From Pseudomonadota bacterium (GTDB lineage Bacteria > Pseudomonadota > Gammaproteobacteria > Burkholderiales > Gallionellaceae), in the NCBI GenBank assembly GCA_021787435.1, contig JAJYLY010000013.1, positions 1 through 57,081 on the forward strand: DNA of 57,081 nucleotides. Direction: 5' to 3'. The translations under genes and the position numbers were made by a program. Below, piece by piece: positions 12,304 to 24,782 of the stretch (the first letter of the stretch is position 1; each line of letters starts with the position of its first letter). The notes beneath the pieces are model-generated. The model made no database searches. It was given only the letters and a program-made list of their open reading frames with translations, and was not told where the DNA came from.

Positions 12304-13086
12304 TCAGGCTACCGTAATCGGCTTAGTTTCAATGCTGAGCAATTCGTTGGCCAACGCCAAATATGCCTGCGTTCCCTTGGATAACTTGTCGTGATAAAGC
12401 GCGGGAACGCCATAACTCGGCGCTTCCGCCAATCGGATATTTCGTGGAATCACTGTACCGTATACCTTATTGCCGAAATGCTGCTGAAGCTGATCAGAGA
12501 CTTGTTGAGCCAGCATATTTCTCGGATCAAACATGGTGCGTAACAGCCCTTCTATTTCCAGCACTGGGTTAAGGCTTGCCCGCACTTTGCGGATGGTATT
12601 GACCAAATCGCTCAGCCCCTCCAGTGCATAATATTCACATTGCATCGGGATCATCACCGATTTTGCAGCACATAACCCATTCAAGGTCAGCAGGTTAAGA
12701 GCTGGCGGACAATCTATCAAAACGTAGTCATACTCACTTGCAACAGCTTGTAACGCATCCCGCAAGCGCGTTTCACGCTGCGGCATATCCACGAGCTCGA
12801 CTTCGGCACCCGCTAAATCACGATTAGCAGGAAGTACATCATACCTTCCCACTTCCGAATTTTTTCTTGTTTCGGCGATTGTTTTTCTGCCCAGCAGCAC
12901 ATGATATACAGTGACCTCCAGATCGCGCTTGTCTATGCCGCTGCCCATCGTAGCGTTTCCTTGCGGATCAAGGTCTATCAGAAGCACGCGTCGCCCTGCT
13001 GCAGCCAGACTGGCGGCCAGATTCACTGTGGTGGTTGTTTTGCCCACACCACCTTTTTGATTGGTTATTGCCATTATCTTGCTCAT
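12304..13086 (-). CDS. parA: Chromosome-partitioning ATPase ParA (Soj)
   Basis: ParA is a DNA-binding ATPase that moves ParB-bound origins apart. The 260-residue protein has the deviant Walker A box QKGGVGKTTTTVNLA (residues 9-23), the Walker A' segment VLLIDLDPQGNAT, and the Walker B region DYVLIDCPPAL. There is no N-terminal DNA-binding extension, so it is the short chromosomal Soj type and not a plasmid ParA. Its ATG overlaps the rsmG stop by 4 bp, so the two are translationally coupled. Confidence 0.97.
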   Translation of the reverse strand: MSKIMAITNQKGGVGKTTTTVNLAASLAAAGRRVLLIDLDPQGNATMGSGIDKRDLEVTVYHVLLGRKTIAETRKNSEVGRYDVLPANRDLAGAEVELVDMPQRETRLRDALQAVASEYDYVLIDCPPALNLLTLNGLCAAKSVMIPMQCEYYALEGLSDLVNTIRKVRASLNPVLEIEGLLRTMFDPRNMLAQQVSDQLQQHFGNKVYGTVIPRNIRLAEAPSYGVPALYHDKLSKGTQAYLALANELLSIETKPITVA

Positions 13087-13736
13087 GCTGCCTCTCTGGT
13101 TTTTACAATGACCAAACTGCGTGCGGCATCCAATCCTGGCACGGCCAGCTTTATAATTTTTTCCACCAAACAGTTATCAGGAACTCTCGTCAGCTCCTGT
13201 TCCGGAAAGCCCTTCATTGCAACCCACCTGCCATTATCCGCGATCAAATGGCTGGTGATGCGCAAAAAATCACCTAATTCGGTAAAAGCGCGCGAAACAA
13301 TCCCGTCATACTTATCCTGCGCGAAAAACTCTTCCACCCTCACACATTGAATCTGCACATTGCTTAAACCAAGTTCTATGACGACTTGTTGTAAAAAACC
13401 TGTCTTCTTGCTGTTGCTGTCAAGCAAAGTTACTTTCCAATCAGGTCGCATAATTGCCATAACCATGCCAGGCAAACCCGCTCCGCTTCCAACATCCAAC
13501 CATCGCTCACCATTTATGTACGGAATAATGGCTAGGCTGTCCAGCAAATGTTGAATGACCATTTGTCTGGGGTCACGAATCGCAGTCAGGTTATAAACCT
13601 TGTTCCATTTGACTAAAAGTGCCAAATAAGCGAGCAATTTCGTTTGGGTATCAAGACCCACCGTCATCCCTAGGCGATTAATCCCCTGCTGAAGTAGCTC
13701 GGTAAGCGACCCCCTTTCAATCTGAGCGCTTGCCAT
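13083..13736 (-). CDS. rsmG: 16S rRNA (guanine-527-N7) methyltransferase
   Basis: RsmG (GidB) methylates G527 of 16S rRNA; its loss gives low-level streptomycin resistance in other bacteria. The 217-residue protein has the methyltransferase motif [17 protein letters not shown] (about 79-95) and the downstream [15 protein letters not shown] and [12 protein letters not shown] blocks of the family. It overlaps mnmG by 20 bp upstream and parA by 4 bp downstream, in the usual mnmE-mnmG-rsmG-parA-parB order. Confidence 0.96.
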   Translation of the reverse strand: MASAQIERGSLTELLQQGINRLGMTVGLDTQTKLLAYLALLVKWNKVYNLTAIRDPRQMVIQHLLDSLAIIPYINGERWLDVGSGAGLPGMVMAIMRPDWKVTLLDSNSKKTGFLQQVVIELGLSNVQIQCVRVEEFFAQDKYDGIVSRAFTELGDFLRITSHLIADNGRWVAMKGFPEQELTRVPDNCLVEKIIKLAVPGLDAARSLVIVKTREAA

Positions 13737-15609
13737 CTCGAAATCCGCGTTTTAAATGCACCAGTAATAGCGATATTGCCGCAGGGGTTATGCCCGATAT
13801 CCGTGCCGCCTGTCCGATGGTTTCAGGCTTATGCTGATTCAGTTTTTGCTGCACCTCTATGGATAAACCTCGTACCTCGCGATAGTCCATGGCTTCCGGC
13901 AATCGCAATGTTTCATTTATTTCTCCGCTTTTGATTTCCGCATGCTGTCTCTCAATATAACCTTGATACTTTGCTTGTATTTCCACCTGTTCAGATACTT
14001 TTTTATCCTCAACTGCAATTCCAGCACCTGGCAGAGTCATCAAACCGACATAATTCACATTAGGGCGCAACAGTAATTCGTACAGAGAATATTCGCGTTC
14101 GATGTTTTTGCCCAACACTCGCTCTGCATCCTCGCGCGGTAATATGCGAGGATTGACCCAGACGCTGCGCAGACGCTCCTGTTCTGCTGCTATGGCCTCC
14201 CTTTTTCTCTCAAAGGCAGCCCAGCGATTCTCATCAATTATTCCCAACTTGCGGCCGATTTCAGTCAACCGCAAATCGGCATTGTCTTCGCGCAGCTGTA
14301 ACCGGTATTCTGCTCGGCTGGTGAACATCCGGTACGGTTCAGATACGCCTTGTGTAATCAAATCGTCCACCAGCACTCCCAAGTAGGCTTCATCGCGGCG
14401 CGGACACCATGCATCCATTTCACGGATTTGCAGCGCCGCATTCAGTCCTGCAAGCAAGCCTTGCGCTGCCGCCTCTTCATATCCCGTTGTGCCGTTGATT
14501 TGGCCGGCGAAAAACAGGCCATTTATTGCTTTTGTTTCCAAAGAGCTTTTCAACCCGCACGGGTTAAAATAGTCGTATTCTATCGCGTAACCCGGCCGCA
14601 ATATATGCGCGTTTTCCATTCCCTTGATAGACCGCACCAAGTCCAGCTGAACATCGAAAGGCAGGCTGGTTGAAATTCCATTGGGATACACCTCGTGCGT
14701 CGTCAGGCCTTCTGGCTCCAAAAATATCTGGTGCGATGCCTTGTCTGCGAAACGCGTTATTTTATCTTCGATTGAAGGACAATAGCGCGGTCCAATCCCT
14801 TCGATTACGCCCGTAAACAACGGCGACCGGTCCAGGCCCTTTCGGATAATTTCATGGGTTTGTTCGCTAGTTTCAGTAATCCAGCATGGAATCTGTCGGG
14901 GATGCTGATCTGCATTGCCCATGAATGAAAATACAGGCCGCGGATTATCGCCAGGCTGCTCTTTAAGCAAAGAATAGTTTATTGTACGCCCGTCAATGCG
15001 CGGCGGCGTCCCTGTTTTCAGGCGCCCAACCGGAAGTTTTAATTCTCTTAAACGATGCGCCAAACTGATGGCAGGCGGATCACCTGCACGGCCAGCCTGA
15101 TAATTAGATTGCCCGACATGAATTAAACCCGCCAGGAAGGTGCCAGCCGTCAAAACCACAGCGCTAGAATAAAACCGCAATCCCAGCTGCGTGATCACGC
15201 CCGCGACCCTGTCTTGCTCAAGCAGCAAATCATCAACCGCCTGCTGAAACAGCCACAGGTTTGTCTGATTTTCCAGCATCGTTCGGATTGCCTGCTTGTA
15301 CAACAGCCTGTCGGCTTGGGCTCGCGTAGCCCGCACTGCATAGCCCTTGCTGGCATTCAATATGCGAAACTGAATGCCGCTTTCATCGGCCGCCTTTGCC
15401 ATTGCCCCGCCAAGCGCATCCACCTCTCTGACAAGATGACCTTTGCCTATTCCGCCGATGGATGGATTGCATGACATCTGCCCCAGCGTTTCGATATTAT
15501 GACTGAGCAGCAATGTCTTGCAGCCGGCGCGCGCACTTGCCAAGGCCGCCTCCGTACCGGCATGGCCGCCCCCCACAACAATCACATCAAATGCATCAGG
15601 AAATTTCAT
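13717..15609 (-). CDS. mnmG: tRNA uridine-34 modification enzyme MnmG
   Basis: MnmG (GidA) is the FAD protein that, with MnmE, adds the carboxymethylaminomethyl group to U34 of certain tRNAs. The 630-residue protein has the FAD-binding fold [22 protein letters not shown] (about 8-29), the signature block [22 protein letters not shown], the second signature [17 protein letters not shown], and a C-terminal helical domain ([19 protein letters not shown]). It starts 57 bp before a parS site and follows mnmE. Confidence 0.98.
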   Translation of the reverse strand: MKFPDAFDVIVVGGGHAGTEAALASARAGCKTLLLSHNIETLGQMSCNPSIGGIGKGHLVREVDALGGAMAKAADESGIQFRILNASKGYAVRATRAQADRLLYKQAIRTMLENQTNLWLFQQAVDDLLLEQDRVAGVITQLGLRFYSSAVVLTAGTFLAGLIHVGQSNYQAGRAGDPPAISLAHRLRELKLPVGRLKTGTPPRIDGRTINYSLLKEQPGDNPRPVFSFMGNADQHPRQIPCWITETSEQTHEIIRKGLDRSPLFTGVIEGIGPRYCPSIEDKITRFADKASHQIFLEPEGLTTHEVYPNGISTSLPFDVQLDLVRSIKGMENAHILRPGYAIEYDYFNPCGLKSSLETKAINGLFFAGQINGTTGYEEAAAQGLLAGLNAALQIREMDAWCPRRDEAYLGVLVDDLITQGVSEPYRMFTSRAEYRLQLREDNADLRLTEIGRKLGIIDENRWAAFERKREAIAAEQERLRSVWVNPRILPREDAERVLGKNIEREYSLYELLLRPNVNYVGLMTLPGAGIAVEDKKVSEQVEIQAKYQGYIERQHAEIKSGEINETLRLPEAMDYREVRGLSIEVQQKLNQHKPETIGQAARISGITPAAISLLLVHLKRGFRDGKRSD

Positions 15610-15666
15610 GTTGCGCTATACACTTAAAAAGACGCGCATGATACACGAGTCGCGCGCGCGACATAA

Positions 15667-15682
15667 TGTTTCACGTGAAACA
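15667..15682. promoter_or_regulatory. parS centromere site 1
   Basis: TGTTTCACGTGAAACA is a perfect 16-bp palindrome identical to the bacterial parS consensus. It lies between the mnmE stop and the mnmG start, in noncoding DNA, about 5 kb from the proposed origin. It is the expected binding site for the ParB encoded at 11443-12291. Confidence 0.96.
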
Positions 15683-15683
15683 T

Positions 15684-17030
15684 CTATTTGCCTATGCAGA
15701 AATTACTGAATATTTCACCCAATAAATCATCAGGCGAAAATCTACCAGTGATTCGACCTAAAGCCTGCTGAGCCAAACGCAGTTCCTCTGCAAGTAACTC
15801 CGCATTCTGCAACACAATAAACGCGCGATTGATATGGGACAACGTCTCGCTTAGAGCCACTAAATGCCGCTCACGTGCAATAAATGTGCCGCTCTCTTGG
15901 TGATGCCAGCCGATCAGCTTCAGTATTTCTTCACGCAAATCATCAAGCCCTTCCCCGGATTTTGCAGAAATATATATACCTGACTTTAGATCTCTGTCGT
16001 GGTCCTTTTCCAACAGGTCAGACTTGTTAAATACCAGCAAATGTGGAATATCAGGCGGCAAACCGGAAATGATTCCTACGTCTTCTGCGGTGCAACCCTG
16101 AGCACCATCCAGTAGCAAAAGGATCAGATCGGCCCTGCTAACGATTTGATGAGTGCGCGCGATGCCCATGTTTTCGACTTCATCTTCAGACTTTCTCAGT
16201 CCAGCCGTGTCCATAATGTGCAGCGGTATGCCACGAATTTGGATCACTTCGCGAATTACATCTCGCGTAGTGCCGGGCACATCGCTGACTAGTGCCACCT
16301 CTCCGCCAGACAGGCGATTCAAAAGGCTGGATTTACCAACGTTGGGTCTACCAATCAATGCAACATGGGCGCCCTCGCGCAGCAAGCAGCCTTGTTTCGC
16401 TATTGCTAATGTTTGCTGAAGTTTGGTGCGGATTGATTGCAGCATTGAGTTACAAAGTACGCTATCAGCAACTTCAATCTCCTCTTCGGGAAAATCCATC
16501 ATTGCTTCAACCAGCATGCGCAATTTCACTAGATATTCCAGCAAGGCATTTATTTCAGCAGAAAACTCGCCGTGCAAAGAACGCATCGCACTGCGAGCAG
16601 CCTCTGCCGTCGTCGCTGCGATAAGGTCGGCTACGCTCTCGGCTTGTGCAAGATCAATTTTGTCATTGAGAAATGCGCGCCGCGTAAATTCGCCGGGCTC
16701 GGCCAGACGTGCGCCCAAACTAAGGCATCGTTGCAGCAACAAATGCAATACTGCCGGTCCGCCATGTCCCTGCAATTCAAGAACATCCTCACCGGTAAAG
16801 GAATGAGGTGATTGGAAATAAAGCGCTATACCCTGATCTATCGTCTCTAGATTTTCATCCTGGAAATCGCAAAATACAGCGCGACGCGGCTCAGGAATCC
16901 TTCCCAACATGGTCGCAGCCAGTTCGGCTGCGCTAGGGCCAGAAATACGCACCACCCCAATGCCGCCACGACCTTGTGCTGTGGCAATTGCTGCAATCGT
17001 ATCAGTGTTTGGCAGAGACACCCGCGACAC
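15684..17030 (-). CDS. mnmE: tRNA modification GTPase MnmE
   Basis: MnmE (TrmE) is the GTPase partner of MnmG in wobble-uridine modification. The 448-residue protein has the N-terminal folate-binding domain (TIAAIATAQGRGGIGVVRISG), then a helical domain interrupted by a G domain with P-loop GRPNVGKSSLLNRL (about 220-233), VPGTTRDVI, DTAGLR and NKSD. It ends in the catalytic CIGK motif. The start codon is GTG at 17030, which overlaps the yidC end by 29 bp; a second GTG at 17021 would shorten the overlap. Confidence 0.97.
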   Translation of the reverse strand: MSRVSLPNTDTIAAIATAQGRGGIGVVRISGPSAAELAATMLGRIPEPRRAVFCDFQDENLETIDQGIALYFQSPHSFTGEDVLELQGHGGPAVLHLLLQRCLSLGARLAEPGEFTRRAFLNDKIDLAQAESVADLIAATTAEAARSAMRSLHGEFSAEINALLEYLVKLRMLVEAMMDFPEEEIEVADSVLCNSMLQSIRTKLQQTLAIAKQGCLLREGAHVALIGRPNVGKSSLLNRLSGGEVALVSDVPGTTRDVIREVIQIRGIPLHIMDTAGLRKSEDEVENMGIARTHQIVSRADLILLLLDGAQGCTAEDVGIISGLPPDIPHLLVFNKSDLLEKDHDRDLKSGIYISAKSGEGLDDLREEILKLIGWHHQESGTFIARERHLVALSETLSHINRAFIVLQNAELLAEELRLAQQALGRITGRFSPDDLLGEIFSNFCIGK

Positions 17031-18630
17031 CTATCTTGCGGGTTATGTACCATTGCTGGGCAATAGACAAACCGTTATTAACGATAGAATACAACACTAA
17101 ACCTGCCGGGAAGAAGAAGAACATTACGCTAAAAGCAACCGGCATAATCTTCATAAGCTTGGCTTGCATAGGATCTGGAGGTGCAGGGTTAAGTCTGGAC
17201 TGCAGCAGCATGCTAATTCCCATGAGGACCGGTAATACATAATATGGATCTGGCGCTGACAAATCTGTAATCCACCCAAAGAATGGCGCATAGCGCATTT
17301 CAACGCTTGCCAGAATAGACCAGTACAATGAAATAAACACGGGTATTTGAATGACGACAGGAAGACAGCCACCAAGCGGGTTGATCTTTTCTGTCTTATA
17401 CAGATCCATCATTGCACGATTCAATTGTTCGCGATCATTGGCGTATTGCTGTTTTATCTTTTCCAACTTAGGCGCAACCATGCGCATTTTTGCCATAGAT
17501 CGATAGCTTGCTGCGGACAATGGAAAAAACAGTATTTTAATCAACAAAGTCAATATGATAATTGCCACACCCCAGTTATTGACGAGACCGTGAATGAAAC
17601 TTAACGTCCAGAATATTGGTGTCGCCACAACCGTTAGCCAGCCATAATCTACTGTCAAGCCTAAGCCGGGTGCTATAGCATTAAGCTGTGATTCGGCTGG
17701 TCCGGCATAGAAAGGTACGGTCAATTGTACTTTTTGACCTGGTGCTACCACAGGAAAAGGTAAAATCACCCCAGCTGAATAAAGTCCGTTTTTTAATTTC
17801 CTTGTATAAAATTCGCGTTTAGAATTTTCTTCTGGTATCCAGGCAGAAACAAAATAATGCTGCAATATTCCTATCCAACCATTATTTGATTCGGATGGAT
17901 ATTTTACTTTGCCTTTATCTATATCCGAAAAACTGACTTTCTGAAATTTATCTTTATCGGTATATACGGCTACACCGGTAAAAGTAGGTACCATTTTCGA
18001 TACGCCCGCAGGATTGACATCATCGCGTATGAATTGAAAATATGCTGAACTTTTGATCGGCATACTGGTGTCATTTTCGATTTGATATGTAATATCAACG
18101 ACATAACTGTCTCGATGAAAAGTAATTATTTTTAAAACCTTAACTCCATTTGAATCATTTGCCTTAAGTACCACCTGAAGTTTGTCAGACTGATCGCCGA
18201 GCTCATAGTTGTCCTGATCGCTGGTGAAGAAGCTGGTGTGGTTAGGCAAGCCTGTGCCCAGTAAACCAGTCTGAGCAACATAGTTGTGTGTGTTAGGCCC
18301 TTTTTCGAATAAAGCAAAATTCTTATTTTTATCCAGCCTGTCCGGATGTTTCAGAAAATCAAGTTCTTGAATATCTCCGCCGAGCGTGTTGATTTCAACA
18401 GACATCAAATCAGTTTTTACTTTGATTATTTTTCCCGTTGTAGCTTCTTTGGAGCCCTGCAAAATTTCTGCATGACCCGCAATGTTTTCACTTTTTTCAA
18501 CGTTCTGGGATTGAATGGATTTCGCCATACCAGATGGCGCTTGTGGATGTTGATAGCGTTGCCAACCGTCCCAGACCATCATCAGTGAAAAGGAAAAAAT
18601 TACAAAAAGGAAAAGTCTCTGAAAGTCCAT
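17002..18630 (-). CDS. yidC: Membrane protein insertase YidC
   Basis: YidC inserts and folds inner-membrane proteins, alone or with SecYEG, and is needed for subunits a and c of the ATP synthase encoded nearby. The 542-residue protein has an N-terminal membrane anchor (LFLFVIFSFSLMMVW, about 6-20), a large periplasmic domain (about 60-330) and five C-terminal helices including LYWSILASVEMRYAPFFGW and PVAFSVMFFFFPAGLVLYSI. It ends in a short basic tail. Codon use is AT-rich, like the other genes around the origin. Confidence 0.97.
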   Translation of the reverse strand: MDFQRLFLFVIFSFSLMMVWDGWQRYQHPQAPSGMAKSIQSQNVEKSENIAGHAEILQGSKEATTGKIIKVKTDLMSVEINTLGGDIQELDFLKHPDRLDKNKNFALFEKGPNTHNYVAQTGLLGTGLPNHTSFFTSDQDNYELGDQSDKLQVVLKANDSNGVKVLKIITFHRDSYVVDITYQIENDTSMPIKSSAYFQFIRDDVNPAGVSKMVPTFTGVAVYTDKDKFQKVSFSDIDKGKVKYPSESNNGWIGILQHYFVSAWIPEENSKREFYTRKLKNGLYSAGVILPFPVVAPGQKVQLTVPFYAGPAESQLNAIAPGLGLTVDYGWLTVVATPIFWTLSFIHGLVNNWGVAIIILTLLIKILFFPLSAASYRSMAKMRMVAPKLEKIKQQYANDREQLNRAMMDLYKTEKINPLGGCLPVVIQIPVFISLYWSILASVEMRYAPFFGWITDLSAPDPYYVLPVLMGISMLLQSRLNPAPPDPMQAKLMKIMPVAFSVMFFFFPAGLVLYSIVNNGLSIAQQWYITRKIGVAGVSAKH

Positions 18631-18646
18631 GATGGTTTTTTATTAA

Positions 18647-18856
18647 TTATGGTGCTGGATCATAACCGCCTGGGTTCCAGGGATTACAGCGAACGAGGCG
18701 CATAACACTCAGCCATATTCCTTTAAACAAACCGTGCCTGCTTAAAACTTCGCATGCATAATGGGAACAACTTGGCGTAAATCGGCATGTAGGCGGAATG
18801 AACGGACTGATCAAATATTGGTACCCACGAATGAATTTTATCAAGATTCTGTGCAT
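18647..18856 (-). CDS. yidD: Membrane protein insertion efficiency factor YidD
   Basis: YidD is a small inner-face membrane protein that assists YidC-dependent insertion. I start it at ATG 18856 ([19 protein letters not shown]), giving 69 residues; an upstream ATG at 18874 adds six residues of no known use. The signature PPTCRFTPSCSHYACEVL and the end CNPWNPGGYDP are clear. It overlaps the rnpA end and sits 16 bp before yidC, the standard rpmH-rnpA-yidD-yidC order. Confidence 0.95.
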   Translation of the reverse strand: MHRILIKFIRGYQYLISPFIPPTCRFTPSCSHYACEVLSRHGLFKGIWLSVMRLVRCNPWNPGGYDPAP

Positions 18857-19212
18857 AGCATTGCTACCCTGCAAAAAAGCCTGTTCAAGTGAGCCTCATA
18901 CAGTCCCAAAATTGGATGCTCAGCTCTTCGAGACATCACAACAAGATCCATGCCGCACTCCCTTACTTGATGAATCCGAAATAATTCCCGAATTTTGCGC
19001 TTTGCCTTATTCCTGTCGACAGATTTGGGTATATATTTTTTCGCCACGACAATGCCTAATCTTGCTTTTTTCAGCTGATTATTCATGAAAAAAATCTTGA
19101 AATATTCATCTGAAATTACATTTTCTTTGAGACATTGTCCATAGCCTTCACCACGCGGAATTCGCTGCGTGGCAGAAAAGGCATTTAATTGCTTAGACGG
19201 CGAGTTTTGCAC
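18841..19212 (-). CDS. rnpA: Ribonuclease P protein component
   Basis: RnpA is the basic protein subunit that helps the RNase P RNA trim tRNA 5' ends. The 123-residue protein has the family core [28 protein letters not shown] (about 52-79), in which [10 protein letters not shown] stands for the usual RNRIKRRIRE. The start appears to be GTG at 19212, which overlaps the rpmH end by 20 bp; no other good start lies nearby. The N-terminus before the core is longer and less like the family than usual, so the start is less certain than the identity. Confidence 0.93.
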   Translation of the reverse strand: MQNSPSKQLNAFSATQRIPRGEGYGQCLKENVISDEYFKIFFMNNQLKKARLGIVVAKKYIPKSVDRNKAKRKIRELFRIHQVRECGMDLVVMSRRAEHPILGLYEAHLNRLFCRVAMLCTES

Positions 19213-19327
19213 GGCCTTTAGCGCGCCGAGCGCGTATTACAGCTCTTCCGCCACGCGATTTCATTCGAACAAGAAATCCGTGAGTGCGTTTTCTTTTCGT
19301 AACGGATGGTTGGTAAGTGCGTTTCAT
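19193..19327 (-). CDS. rpmH: Ribosomal protein L34
   Basis: L34 is a small, very basic protein of the large ribosomal subunit. The 44-residue product begins [19 protein letters not shown] and ends [10 protein letters not shown], matching the family along its whole length. Its ATG at 19327 lies about 28 bp downstream of the predicted transcription start of a strong promoter. It heads the minus-strand series running away from dnaA. Confidence 0.98.
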   Translation of the reverse strand: MKRTYQPSVTKRKRTHGFLVRMKSRGGRAVIRARRAKGRAKLAV

Positions 19328-19361
19328 GATGTATTATCCTTCAGAAGTCATAAAACTCGGT

Positions 19362-19390
19362 ATTACAATGTGTTACTAAGCATGTGTCAA
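19362..19390 (-). promoter_or_regulatory. Sigma70 promoter for rpmH-rnpA
   Basis: On the minus strand TTGACA (19385-19390) is followed after 17 bp by TGTAAT (19362-19367). The transcription start would be near 19355, about 28 bp before the rpmH ATG. A DnaA box lies about 20 bp upstream of the -35, so DnaA could influence this promoter (inference). Confidence 0.8.
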
Positions 19391-19410
19391 GATAAATTTG
19401 CAAAATGCCT

Positions 19411-19419
19411 TGTGGATAA
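19411..19419 (-). promoter_or_regulatory. DnaA box in the rpmH-dnaA intergenic region
   Basis: TGTGGATAA is a perfect DnaA box (TTATCCACA on the minus strand). It sits in the 154-bp divergent spacer, 62 bp before the dnaA start, where it could serve autoregulation of dnaA. It is the only perfect box I found in this spacer. Confidence 0.75.
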
Positions 19420-19481
19420 GTTTCTTCAAGACCTGTAGAATTGGACATGTGCCAATGACAAATACCGGTTATTAAGTTTAT

Positions 19482-20837
19482 ATGCAAGAAATTGATTTCT
19501 GGCAAATCTGTCTTCTTTCTTTTGAAAAGAGCCTCCCTCCCCGTCAATTCAACTCGTGGATAAAACCTCTCTCATTATCAAAAGAAAATGGGCGTCTGGT
19601 TATAACTGCCCCTAATACTTTTACATTGAAAATATTACAGGAACGTTTTTTTGCTGAGATTGCACGACAAGCTAAGCTGAATTATTCAGAAGCCCCCGAA
19701 TTTGAATTTCGTGTACTTGAGCAAGCAATAACTAACGAACCGATTCCAGCATACCCGGTTGAGGCAAAAAAACCGTCTGTTGAGCCCAAAAATAAAATTG
19801 AAACTTCATTTAGAGGATATGGAAAATTAAATCAAAATTTGACTTTTGATAATTTCGTCATTGGCAAAGCAAATCAGCTGGCTTTTGCGGCAGCTACCCA
19901 AGTTTCCGAATTGCCGGGCGTTTCATACAACCCGCTGTTTATCTATGGCGGCGTTGGGCTTGGAAAAACGCATTTAGCTCAAGCTATCGGTAACCAAATC
20001 TGTTTAACCCGTCCTCAAGCCAAAGTTTGTTATATGCACGCAGAACGCTATGTCGCAGACGTAGTAAGGGCCTACCAAACCAATAAATTCGAAGAATTTA
20101 AACAATATTATCATTCATTGGACGCGTTACTGATAGACGATATCCAATTTTTTTCTGGCAAAAGTAAAACGCAAGAAGAGTTCTTTTATATCTTTAACAC
20201 GCTCGTTGATTCGCATAAACAAATCATTATCACAAGCGATACTTACCCGAAAGAATTAACCGGTCTTGAAAGCCGGTTGGTGTCCAGGCTGGGATGGGGG
20301 CTAACTATTGGAATAGAACCGCCAGAACTTGAAATGCGTGTTGCAATACTTCTTAAAAAAGCCGCTATCAACGGATATACACTTGACAATGCTGTAGCAT
20401 TTTTTATAGCTAAACATGTAAATTCAAATGTTCGTGAACTGGAAGGGGCGCTTAAACGTGTTGAAGCATATACAAAGTTTCATAAAAAAATTATTTCTGT
20501 TGAAACTGCCAAAGATGCACTGAAAGATATTCTGATTGCAAAGAATCGGCAAATTTCAATCGACAATATACAAAAAACAGTTGCTGACTATTATCGAATC
20601 AAACTTGTCGAATTATTGTCAAAAAAACGTACAAGAAGTCTAACTCGCCCAAGACAATTAGCAATGAGTTTAGCTAGAGAATTGACCGCTATGAGTCTGC
20701 CAGAAATTGGCAATGCGTTTGGAGGAAAGGATCATTCAACAGTTATTCATGCCTGTCAGAACATCGTTGCACTCAGAAAAATCGATACTACAATCGATGC
20801 GGACTATAAAATCTTGCTTCAAACATTAACAGGATAA
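19482..20837 (+). CDS. dnaA: Chromosomal replication initiator DnaA
   Basis: DnaA binds DnaA boxes and opens the origin. The 451-residue protein has the N-terminal interaction domain (IDFWQICLLSFEKSLPPRQFNSWI), a short linker, the AAA+ domain with Walker A GGVGLGKTHLAQAIG (about 152-166) and Walker B LLIDDIQFF, and the C-terminal DNA-binding signature ARELTAMSLPEIGNAFGGKDHSTV. It is the first plus-strand gene and marks the strand switch of the region. The start at 19482 fits the family N-terminus, although the ribosome site is weak. Confidence 0.99.
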   Translation: MQEIDFWQICLLSFEKSLPPRQFNSWIKPLSLSKENGRLVITAPNTFTLKILQERFFAEIARQAKLNYSEAPEFEFRVLEQAITNEPIPAYPVEAKKPSVEPKNKIETSFRGYGKLNQNLTFDNFVIGKANQLAFAAATQVSELPGVSYNPLFIYGGVGLGKTHLAQAIGNQICLTRPQAKVCYMHAERYVADVVRAYQTNKFEEFKQYYHSLDALLIDDIQFFSGKSKTQEEFFYIFNTLVDSHKQIIITSDTYPKELTGLESRLVSRLGWGLTIGIEPPELEMRVAILLKKAAINGYTLDNAVAFFIAKHVNSNVRELEGALKRVEAYTKFHKKIISVETAKDALKDILIAKNRQISIDNIQKTVADYYRIKLVELLSKKRTRSLTRPRQLAMSLARELTAMSLPEIGNAFGGKDHSTVIHACQNIVALRKIDTTIDADYKILLQTLTG

Positions 20838-21086
20838 TCTGTTAGAAAATTGTGTATAACTTGTGTGTTTAACTGGTTTTTTAAAAATATTTAAAACTTA
20901 TCCACAAAAGTGAGACGGATCATCAACATTTTAATAACAGTTATTTTATTAGTTAACGAATTGATTTTTCAATCTTAAATCTGTTCATACACAGGATTAG
21001 GTTTGCTTATTGTTATTGTTATGTATATATATTGTTTTATTAACTATCTTTAACTGTGACAATATTTTGTTACAAGGAAACCAATT
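20838..21086. other. Probable replication origin oriC (dnaA-dnaN spacer)
   Basis: This 249-bp gene-free spacer is very AT-rich and holds two perfect DnaA boxes, TGTGTATAA at 20851-20859 (reverse) and TTATCCACA at 20898-20906 (forward), and a one-mismatch box TCATACACA at 20995-21003. A run of A/T with repeated TTATTGTTATTGTTA lies at about 21018-21075 and could be the unwinding element. Supporting context is the gene strand switch at dnaA and two parS sites nearby. The number of boxes is modest, so part of the origin may lie in the other dnaA flank. Confidence 0.82.
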
Positions 21087-22187
21087 ATGTTTATTGAAAA
21101 AATAGAAAAAGAAACGTTGTTGAAACCGCTGCAGACTGTTGTTGGCATAGTCGAACGTAAACAAACAATGCCAATACTCTCAAATATAATGATTGAAAAA
21201 AATGAGGGTAATATCCGTTTTACTTCTACTGATCTTGAAATTCAAATTACAACATCAATAAAATCTGAATCACATTCAAATGCGGCAATTACAGTTGGCG
21301 GAAAAAAACTGCAGGAAATTCTGCGCATTCTTCCAGATCAGAGCAAAGTATCTATCGATATACATGAAAATAAGGTACAAATAAAATCCAATAAAAGTAG
21401 ATTTAATCTTCAGACATTACCAGCATCAGATTTTCCGACGCTTAAAAATCAGTTGGAAAATACTAAAAAAATCAAAATAAGCCAGCCTGCATTAAAAAAA
21501 CTGCTTGGTTCAGTGCAATTTGCAATGGCTCAGCAAGATGTAAGGTATTACCTTAATGGTGTTCTTTTTGTTATTGAAAACAACAAATTCAGTGCGGTAG
21601 CTACTGATGGCCACAGATTGGCTTACAACGCGATTTCAATCGATAGTGATTTTGAAAAGACTGAAATTATTGTTCCGCGTAAAGCAATTATTGAGCTTTC
21701 CAAATTGTTAAGCGATGAGAATGCAGATATCGAAATTGAGTTTTCAGCACTGCAGTTTAAAGCAACATTTTCAAATATCGAATTGTACAGCAAGCTCATA
21801 GAAGGAAAGTTCCCGGACTATCAAAGAGTCATTCCAAACTACGTCAATCATTTGAATATCAACAGAACCCTTGTACAGCAGGCTTTGCAGAGAGCTGCAA
21901 TCTTGTCTAATGAAAAATTTCGCGGTGTTCGCTTCGTTCTTACAGAAAGAAACTTATGTATTATCAGTAGTAACAGCGAACAGGAAGAGGCCCAGGTAGA
22001 AATTGAAACCGATTACCATGGAGAAGCAATTGATATTGGTTTTAATGTTAATTATCTTATGGATGGTCTAAATAGCATAGACAGCGAAACGGCAATTTTT
22101 TCATTCGGCAATCCAAATAGCAGTATTTTGATTACCTCACCTCAAGAGCTGGAATTTAGGTATGTTGTTATGCCTATGCGTATTTAA
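21087..22187 (+). CDS. dnaN: DNA polymerase III sliding clamp (beta)
   Basis: DnaN is the ring-shaped clamp that tethers DNA polymerase III to DNA. The 366-residue protein matches the E. coli length and has the family end EFRYVVMPMRI, where the C-terminal MPMR(L/I) forms part of the binding pocket. Other conserved parts are ERKQTMPILSNIMIE and VATDGHRLAYNAI. A clear ribosome site, AAGGAAA, precedes ATG 21087. The gene is strikingly AT-rich. Confidence 0.98.
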   Translation: MFIEKIEKETLLKPLQTVVGIVERKQTMPILSNIMIEKNEGNIRFTSTDLEIQITTSIKSESHSNAAITVGGKKLQEILRILPDQSKVSIDIHENKVQIKSNKSRFNLQTLPASDFPTLKNQLENTKKIKISQPALKKLLGSVQFAMAQQDVRYYLNGVLFVIENNKFSAVATDGHRLAYNAISIDSDFEKTEIIVPRKAIIELSKLLSDENADIEIEFSALQFKATFSNIELYSKLIEGKFPDYQRVIPNYVNHLNINRTLVQQALQRAAILSNEKFRGVRFVLTERNLCIISSNSEQEEAQVEIETDYHGEAIDIGFNVNYLMDGLNSIDSETAIFSFGNPNSSILITSPQELEFRYVVMPMRI

Positions 22188-22233
22188 TTAATATCATCCA
22201 GCAGTAATCGGAAAATAAATCTAAGTTTTGAAA

Positions 22234-24648
<2,415 letters not shown>

Positions 24649-24782
24649 TTTTCAATTAATCTCGAAATTACCATAAACGAGAGATGATAATACGCAGGAA
24701 TTAATTGCGCACAAGTAAAGACACGTCGCAGATTTGACACCACATCGTTGCAGAGGTTAAAGCTGGCTAAGATGCAACAACC

